A stretch of 50,701 nt of DNA. It comes from a virus. The DNA lies in IMG/VR virus record IMGVR_UViG_3300050821_009114, positions 1 to 50,701 of that record. One strand, 5' to 3'. This document shows positions 46,750-50,701 of the stretch, piece by piece. Below the pieces are notes generated by a model. It searched no databases. It saw nothing but the letters and a program-made list of their open reading frames with translations, and had not been told where the DNA came from. Each line of letters begins with the position of its first letter. Position 1 is the first letter of the stretch. Position numbers and translations under genes: made by a program.

Positions 46750-48246
46750 CTATAATCCGACGCCGGTTAGCGTCCGTTGGATGAGGGTGGTGCCGACTGG
46801 GGTCGGGAGGGTTAGGGCATAAGCTGGTTGCGGGTAGAACGATTGCGGAGTGTCTTGTGGGATGTTGAGGTTCCACATCGATGCAACGAAGGATACTGGG
46901 AATTTCTGGGTGAAGAAGGAGTTGTGCGATTGGCCAGTCCAGACTGCGGAGTCGTCGAGGCCGAAGGTCCATTGAAGCGGGGTGAATGGATGCGGGGCAA
47001 CCGCGGTGATCGTTATCGGGACTGGGCGCAGGCCACCGGACCACCCCGGCTGGTCTGGGGGATTGGGGATGTAGATCGACGGGAAGAATTTGACCGGAGG
47101 CAGGATCACCGGGACGTAGAGGGCTTGTGAGACGACTTGGGTTTGGGTATACCATACCGCGGCGTCGTCGAGGTTGTAGGTCCATTGCTTCGAGAACGGG
47201 CGAAGGGACAACGCGGTGATGGTGGCGGCCTGCGCAGACGGAACCGTCCATGACCAATCCGGCGGGTCGATCAGGTCATAGCGCCATTGTTTGCTGAAGG
47301 GCTTGAACTCGAGCGCTGCAAGGGGCTGGGCGCGAGGCATGGTCCATTGCCATGTCGATGCGTCATCGAGACCATATCGCCATTGCAGCGGGATGAACGG
47401 CGACGGCACAGGTTGAAGTGGCGGCTTCCGCGGCGGGGCCCAAGACCACATCGGCGGATCGTCAAGATCGGGGACGGACATTCCAGAGGTTTTATAGAGG
47501 GCGAGTTGGTTCACAGCGATGTTCGGCGGGGTCCATTGCCAAGAGCCGTGGTTATCATAGGCGTAGTTCCACTGAGTCGCAGCTGCAATTGGCTTACTGA
47601 CCTTAGGTACGACGACGATGTTGTTATACGGCGCCCATCGCCAACCTTGGATATCGGGTGCGTTCGGGGCATAGAATGGCGCGACCGCGGCTGGGATCAC
47701 TACCGATGGTGAATTGTTGCGCTGGTGGATGAAGGTCCAGATTGCTGGGTCGTCATAGGTAAAGGTCTGTTGCCTTGGCTTGACCACGCCAAGGCGAGAG
47801 AGTGGAGGGATTGTCGCGGAGTTCATATTCTCCAGTTGCGGTGCCCAAGGCGAAGCATCGTCATAGTTGAACCTCCACCAATACCGGAAGACCTTACCGA
47901 CCTTAACGATATCCGACCGGATCGGTGTACCGGTCCAGACCGCGGGGTCGTCATAGGTGTAGAACTGCGACCAGCGGCGGGTGACAGCTTGACCGGGCTG
48001 GCCAAAGAACTTGGTCTGGGTCAGGGTCACACGAACTGGCCCGTTCTGGAACGCGGGTGCCCAGGTCAGTGCTGGGTCATCATAGAGATAGGGCGACCAG
48101 CGCCGCGTGGGCACTTGCCCACCAGCCCCGAAGAACTTCTGGAACGACAGCAAACGCATCGTGTCAGACGGGGGCGGTGACCACGACCAGACCGGATCGA
48201 CTGGTGGGCTGGGGATATAGATCGGAGGTGTTGGTAGGCTTGTCAT
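46750..48246 (-). CDS. Tandem W/DD-repeat protein, previously unrecognised type
   Basis: 498 residues built from about 13 diverged repeats of roughly 33 residues. Best units: QWRYGLDDASTWQWTMP (about 288-304), QWRYDLIDPPDWSWTVP (320-336), QWTYNLDDAAVWYTQ (354-368), QWTFGLDDSAVWTGQ (425-439), RRWSQFYTYDDPAVWTGTP (90-108). Consensus: W-aromatic-x-aromatic/Leu-DD-P/A-x-x-W, joined by Pro-rich strands. Two outer units begin IYIP(S/N)PP. Trp content is exceptional. No matching family came to mind; a beta-propeller, beta-solenoid or carbohydrate-binding array is possible. TAATG overlap upstream. Confidence 0.8.
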   Translation of the reverse strand: MTSLPTPPIYIPSPPVDPVWSWSPPPSDTMRLLSFQKFFGAGGQVPTRRWSPYLYDDPALTWAPAFQNGPVRVTLTQTKFFGQPGQAVTRRWSQFYTYDDPAVWTGTPIRSDIVKVGKVFRYWWRFNYDDASPWAPQLENMNSATIPPLSRLGVVKPRQQTFTYDDPAIWTFIHQRNNSPSVVIPAAVAPFYAPNAPDIQGWRWAPYNNIVVVPKVSKPIAAATQWNYAYDNHGSWQWTPPNIAVNQLALYKTSGMSVPDLDDPPMWSWAPPRKPPLQPVPSPFIPLQWRYGLDDASTWQWTMPRAQPLAALEFKPFSKQWRYDLIDPPDWSWTVPSAQAATITALSLRPFSKQWTYNLDDAAVWYTQTQVVSQALYVPVILPPVKFFPSIYIPNPPDQPGWSGGLRPVPITITAVAPHPFTPLQWTFGLDDSAVWTGQSHNSFFTQKFPVSFVASMWNLNIPQDTPQSFYPQPAYALTLPTPVGTTLIQRTLTGVGL

Positions 48247-48614
48247 TACTCTTTAGCTATCAATCGTTGCAGGGCGAGATTCGGCGGGCCAGAGTTGGAC
48301 GTGCCGACGTTAGTCCACTTGCGGTTGGTTTCTTGCAGGATGCTTTGGATGCAATTGTCACAGAACATCGGATTGGGCAGATGGTCCTGAACGCGGAGAA
48401 TCGACCGCACTTGGAACCATACCTCGAAGGGGTATTCCTTCGGGGAGTACCAGCTAAGGCACCGGCGGCAAACGGGTTGGCGATTGAGCAATCCGTTTAC
48501 CAAAGCGGAGCCGGCGATATGAGTTGCCAGCGGAACCTGACCAGCAAGCTCTTGCTTCTTCTGCGCAGCCTTTGCAAAGTTCCAGCTGTCTCTGATGAGT
48601 CGAAGCCAGTTCAT
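48246..48614 (-). CDS. Zinc-ribbon hypothetical protein
   Basis: 122 residues from ATG 48614. Helix (WLRLIRDSWNFAKAAQKKQE), then C-R-R-C (about 49-52) and F-C-D-N-C-I (about 84-89), a two-knuckle zinc site, and a polar C-terminus. It overlaps both neighbours by one base (TAATG). Function not recognised; one of several Cys-rich proteins in the virion region. Confidence 0.7.
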   Translation of the reverse strand: MNWLRLIRDSWNFAKAAQKKQELAGQVPLATHIAGSALVNGLLNRQPVCRRCLSWYSPKEYPFEVWFQVRSILRVQDHLPNPMFCDNCIQSILQETNRKWTNVGTSNSGPPNLALQRLIAKE

Positions 48615-49129
48615 TAGGAGGTCTCGTAGATGACGTGGCCAGAGATCAGGCCGGGGGTACCACCGGTGTAGCAGGATAGGGAGGTGGAGCCGACGGTGAC
48701 CGCGGTGCCGTATTGGGCCATGCATTCCTCAGCACGGTTGGCTCGCCAGAAGTAGACCCCGCCAAAGGCGTTGAGGCCACATTCGAGTAGGTGGTTTGCG
48801 GCATCGCGTTGCGGGAAGGTGGTCGCGGCGATGTTGCCAACGCCAAGTGGGGCTGCAAGAGCAGCGGTAAACGGGTCCATGAAGGAATCGGTACCGCCTG
48901 CGGCGAAGGTGAGCGCACCAACGGCGACTGCGGAGTTGCGAGAGAGCAACATCGGAGTCGGCGAAGAGGTGGAGGCGGCTAGGCCCGAGAGGGAGATTTC
49001 CCACACGCGGGTGTACTGGGTAGCCGAGCCTGAGAGGGTGAACCAGAAGGCTTGGCCAGAAGTGAACGCGACGGTGTCTGCGACAGCCGCCGGGGTGATA
49101 CCGGTTTGGTTGGAGGTTCTGCGTGCCAT
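48614..49129 (-). CDS. Beta-rich structural protein, hypothetical
   Basis: 171 residues. Gly/Ala/Ser/Thr-rich beta sequence (AVAVGALTFAAGGTDSFMD, SGQAFWFTLSGSATQYTRVW) with a helical Cys-bearing segment (HLLECGLNAFGGVYFWRANR, EECMAQYGT). May be a tail or decoration protein. One of a run of Gly-rich virion-type genes. Confidence 0.65.
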   Translation of the reverse strand: MARRTSNQTGITPAAVADTVAFTSGQAFWFTLSGSATQYTRVWEISLSGLAASTSSPTPMLLSRNSAVAVGALTFAAGGTDSFMDPFTAALAAPLGVGNIAATTFPQRDAANHLLECGLNAFGGVYFWRANRAEECMAQYGTAVTVGSTSLSCYTGGTPGLISGHVIYETS

Positions 49130-49441
49130 TTAGGAATCCTTTCCGTATTCGATGGCGATGCGTTTGATATGCCAACAAGAGTCGAAGGTACATTCGTGGT
49201 TGAGTTTGAGAAGGAGCGAGCAGCGGTCACAGATGTCATGGTCGCACTTGCGGCAGTAGCCCCGACTGCGACTCCGATCGGGGTTTAGGATGACTTGGAC
49301 CTGGCATTTGGAACAGGTGAAGGTCGGGGATTCGAATAGCGCACCTGCGCCTTGACCGGGCTTGTCGAGGCCCGGCGAGTCGCGGTGGTCGACGATTAGT
49401 TCGTTCTCGAGCGAGCGTTTGGAGAAGATTCGAACGGTCAT
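49130..49441 (-). CDS. Treble zinc-ribbon protein
   Basis: 103 residues. Cys pairs: CSKC (about 43-46), CRKC (63-66), CDRC (72-75) and two later Cys (HECTFDSCWHIKR). This spacing is typical of double zinc ribbons. A basic N-terminus (SKRSLENELIVDHRDSPG) precedes it. ATG 49441 shares a base with the preceding TAA. A nucleic-acid-binding role is inferred. Confidence 0.7.
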   Translation of the reverse strand: MTVRIFSKRSLENELIVDHRDSPGLDKPGQGAGALFESPTFTCSKCQVQVILNPDRSRSRGYCRKCDHDICDRCSLLLKLNHECTFDSCWHIKRIAIEYGKDS

Positions 49442-49611
49442 TACACAGCCATCGCGTTAAGACGAGGAACGAGATTAGTTGGAGGTCTGACAAACAGGTT
49501 TGAGGTAATGGTGAATTGGGTCGGGGTGGCCAGCGATAGTGTGACGTTGGCGGTCGCTAATTGCGTGTCACCCGCCGCACCGTAGTCAGTTTTGATGTTC
49601 TTGATTGGCAT
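49441..49611 (-). CDS. 56-residue hypothetical protein
   Basis: ATG 49611 and stop 49443-49441, both in TAATG overlaps with neighbours, which makes the call firm. The sequence begins MPIKNIKTDYGAAGDTQLAT and carries a strand-rich middle (NVTLSLATPTQFTITSNLFV) and a Pro/Arg-containing end. Small beta proteins between tail genes; role unknown. Confidence 0.7.
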   Translation of the reverse strand: MPIKNIKTDYGAAGDTQLATANVTLSLATPTQFTITSNLFVRPPTNLVPRLNAMAV

Positions 49612-50597
49612 TACATAAAAATCCTACCAGCAGCAAGGATGGTTAGGCCTGAGGCTGGTGTATACGTGATGACGATGATGCCTTGCGCGCCGTCACCGCC
49701 CTTTGCCGTAGTAATGGCAAAGCCTGCACCACCGCCGCCGCCACCAAACCCACCACCAGCGCCGCCCGCACCACTTACTTGCGGTGTCAATCCGGTTGAT
49801 CTACCACCACCACCACCACCACCGCCACCTGCACCGTGGGTACTATCCCATTCAACGCCGCCACCACCTACGCCACCATCGCCAGCGTTAAGGGCGGTTG
49901 TGTCGGTAGCTGCACCACCACCGCCGCCCGAGCCGTGCGAACCGGGATTACCTGGATTATTAGGACCGCCGGAAGTAAACGTGCCGCCCGTGCCGCCAGC
50001 CGTGCCGTCTTGAGCGGTACCCCCGTTTGATCCGCTATTGGTAGCACCAGATGCACCGCCTGCGGTTGCCGAACCAGCCGCCGCACCACCGCCGCCAGCG
50101 CCACCTTGAAAAGAACCAGTTCCGCCGGTTCCACCAGCTTGACCACCACCACTCGGCCCCGCGGCACCGCCGCCGCCAGCACCGCCGTTTTCGTTAAATA
50201 AATTAGTACCCCCTGCGCCGCCTGTGGAACCAACTCCGGTAACAGCCGCACCACCAGCACCACCAGCACCACCGTTCGCCACACCAAGTCCACCACCATG
50301 GGCACCGACACTAGAAGCCCCGATAGATGCGCCATTAAAGTAAGTGTCTCCCCCGGCTGTTCCATTGTTCACGCCACCCGCTGCGCCACCCGGACCAAGC
50401 GCACCAACAACATAGGCAACAGGAAAGCTAACGGTTAAACTAGTGACTTTCGAATAGCCGCCGCCACCGCCTCCACCACCGTCGTTACTGCCGCCGCCAC
50501 CACCGCCACCAATCACCTCGACGCTATCCAATAACCCGGCATTGGTATTGCCAGGATCAGGATAGGAGGTGCCGGAAACTAGGAAAACAACGGTCAT
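49611..50597 (-). CDS. Glycine-rich tail protein, adhesin-like
   Basis: 328 residues. A short N-terminal strand region (TVVFLVSGTSYPDPGN, LDSVEVIGGGGGG), a central region of about 240 residues with long poly-Gly runs broken by Ala, Ser, Asn and Pro, and a C-terminal strand pair (GDGAQGIIVITYTP). Such Gly-rich arrays are known from T-even gp38 adhesins, where they stack as polyglycine-II helices and vary between strains. The start ATG overlaps the stop of the gene running through the join. Likely host-receptor contact; inferred. Confidence 0.78.
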   Translation of the reverse strand: MTVVFLVSGTSYPDPGNTNAGLLDSVEVIGGGGGGGSNDGGGGGGGGYSKVTSLTVSFPVAYVVGALGPGGAAGGVNNGTAGGDTYFNGASIGASSVGAHGGGLGVANGGAGGAGGAAVTGVGSTGGAGGTNLFNENGGAGGGGAAGPSGGGQAGGTGGTGSFQGGAGGGGAAAGSATAGGASGATNSGSNGGTAQDGTAGGTGGTFTSGGPNNPGNPGSHGSGGGGGAATDTTALNAGDGGVGGGGVEWDSTHGAGGGGGGGGGRSTGLTPQVSGAGGAGGGFGGGGGGAGFAITTAKGGDGAQGIIVITYTPASGLTILAAGRIFM

Positions 50598-50701
50598 GGT
50601 TTGGGAATCAGCGTTGGCGGAACGATGATTTGGAGTGTAGCCGGATGGATAGCATTACCGGCAAAAGCGGGAATAATCACTTGCGGCGAGGTAAACAGCC
50701 C
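50594..50701 (-). CDS. 3' end of the join-spanning gene (second copy)
   Basis: The repeat at 50605-50701 plus the next 11 bases complete the gene that starts at 454: the frame runs through to a TGA at 50596-50594, sharing bases with the glycine-rich gene's ATG. Same gene as 1-454, shown twice because of the terminal overlap. Confidence 0.8.
   Translation of the reverse strand, partial: GLFTSPQVIIPAFAGNAIHPATLQIIVPPTLIPKP
50605..50701. repeat. Terminal direct repeat, right copy
   Basis: Exact duplicate of bases 1-97; see the left copy. Removing one gives a 50,604-bp circle with no gene interrupted. Confidence 0.95.

Noticed and set aside
49740-50020. Plus-strand Pro-rich protein frame at 49561-50013
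   Set aside because: The poly-Pro run is simply the complement of poly-Gly codons in the glycine-rich tail gene.
1-50701. Diversity-generating retroelement, expected by analogy with BPP-1
   Set aside because: No reverse-transcriptase motif (YxDD) and no template/variable repeat pair were noticed, although the head module is BPP-1-like.
1-50701. CRISPR array, tRNA genes, integrase or insertion sequence
   Set aside because: No evenly spaced repeats, cloverleaf sequences, recombinase motifs or transposase frames with terminal inverted repeats were seen.

Overview
The window is one essentially complete phage genome. The first 97 bases recur exactly as the last 97 (50605-50701), and one gene (154 codons plus stop) runs through the join, so the unique sequence is 50,604 bp and was assembled as a circle. 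No integrase, repressor, reverse transcriptase, tRNA or phage RNA polymerase was recognised. It reads as a virulent podovirus of a proteobacterium, with a head module of the Bordetella BPP-1 type (portal, Bbp19-like, scaffold, capsid, Bbp16-like cement) and a T7-type tail and internal core (tubular proteins A and B, gp13/14/15/16-like proteins). The host cannot be named from the sequence; near-consensus sigma70 promoters imply use of host RNA polymerase.

Layout. (1) 12.9 kb down to 1, continuing across the join from 50.6 down to 27.8 kb, is one very long leftward late region. In order it holds a small conserved protein, GIY-YIG nuclease, small and large terminase, portal, capsid assembly genes, secreted and beta-helix proteins, receptor-binding candidates, a glycine-rich adhesin, Cys-rich proteins, a new tandem-repeat protein, a fibre-like protein with a signal peptide, tail tubular A and B, internal virion proteins, an anchored lysozyme and small membrane proteins. 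Most neighbours overlap by 1-8 bases (ATGA, GTGA, TAATG), so translation is probably coupled. (2) 12.9-13.4 kb is the divergent control region. It has two roughly 80-bp mirror-image arms and a perfect TTGACA-17-TATAAT rightward promoter. (3) 13.4-16.4 kb is a rightward block of small early genes. Each of the first five is followed by a GCACtGTGC element, and two of these elements lie inside apparent type II hammerhead ribozymes that bracket a 54-codon gene. It ends in a strong terminator. (4) 16.5-27.8 kb starts at a second strong promoter and a 27-codon leader ORF. About twenty small genes follow, many with Cys-rich zinc-site patterns, then the replication and recombination set: PD-(D/E)XK exonuclease, Sak4-like ATPase, ssDNA-binding candidate, a UDG/3'-5' exonuclease protein, family A polymerase and a DUF3987-like helicase. 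This block converges with the late region at 27.8 kb.

Main points of novelty: the ribozyme pair around a gene and its related intercistronic elements; the mirror-symmetric switch region; a proofreading exonuclease split over two frames; an approximately 33-residue W/DD-repeat protein; Sec signal peptides on three late-operon proteins; and a zincin motif inside the giant internal virion protein. No search was run; family assignments come from motifs and gene order.
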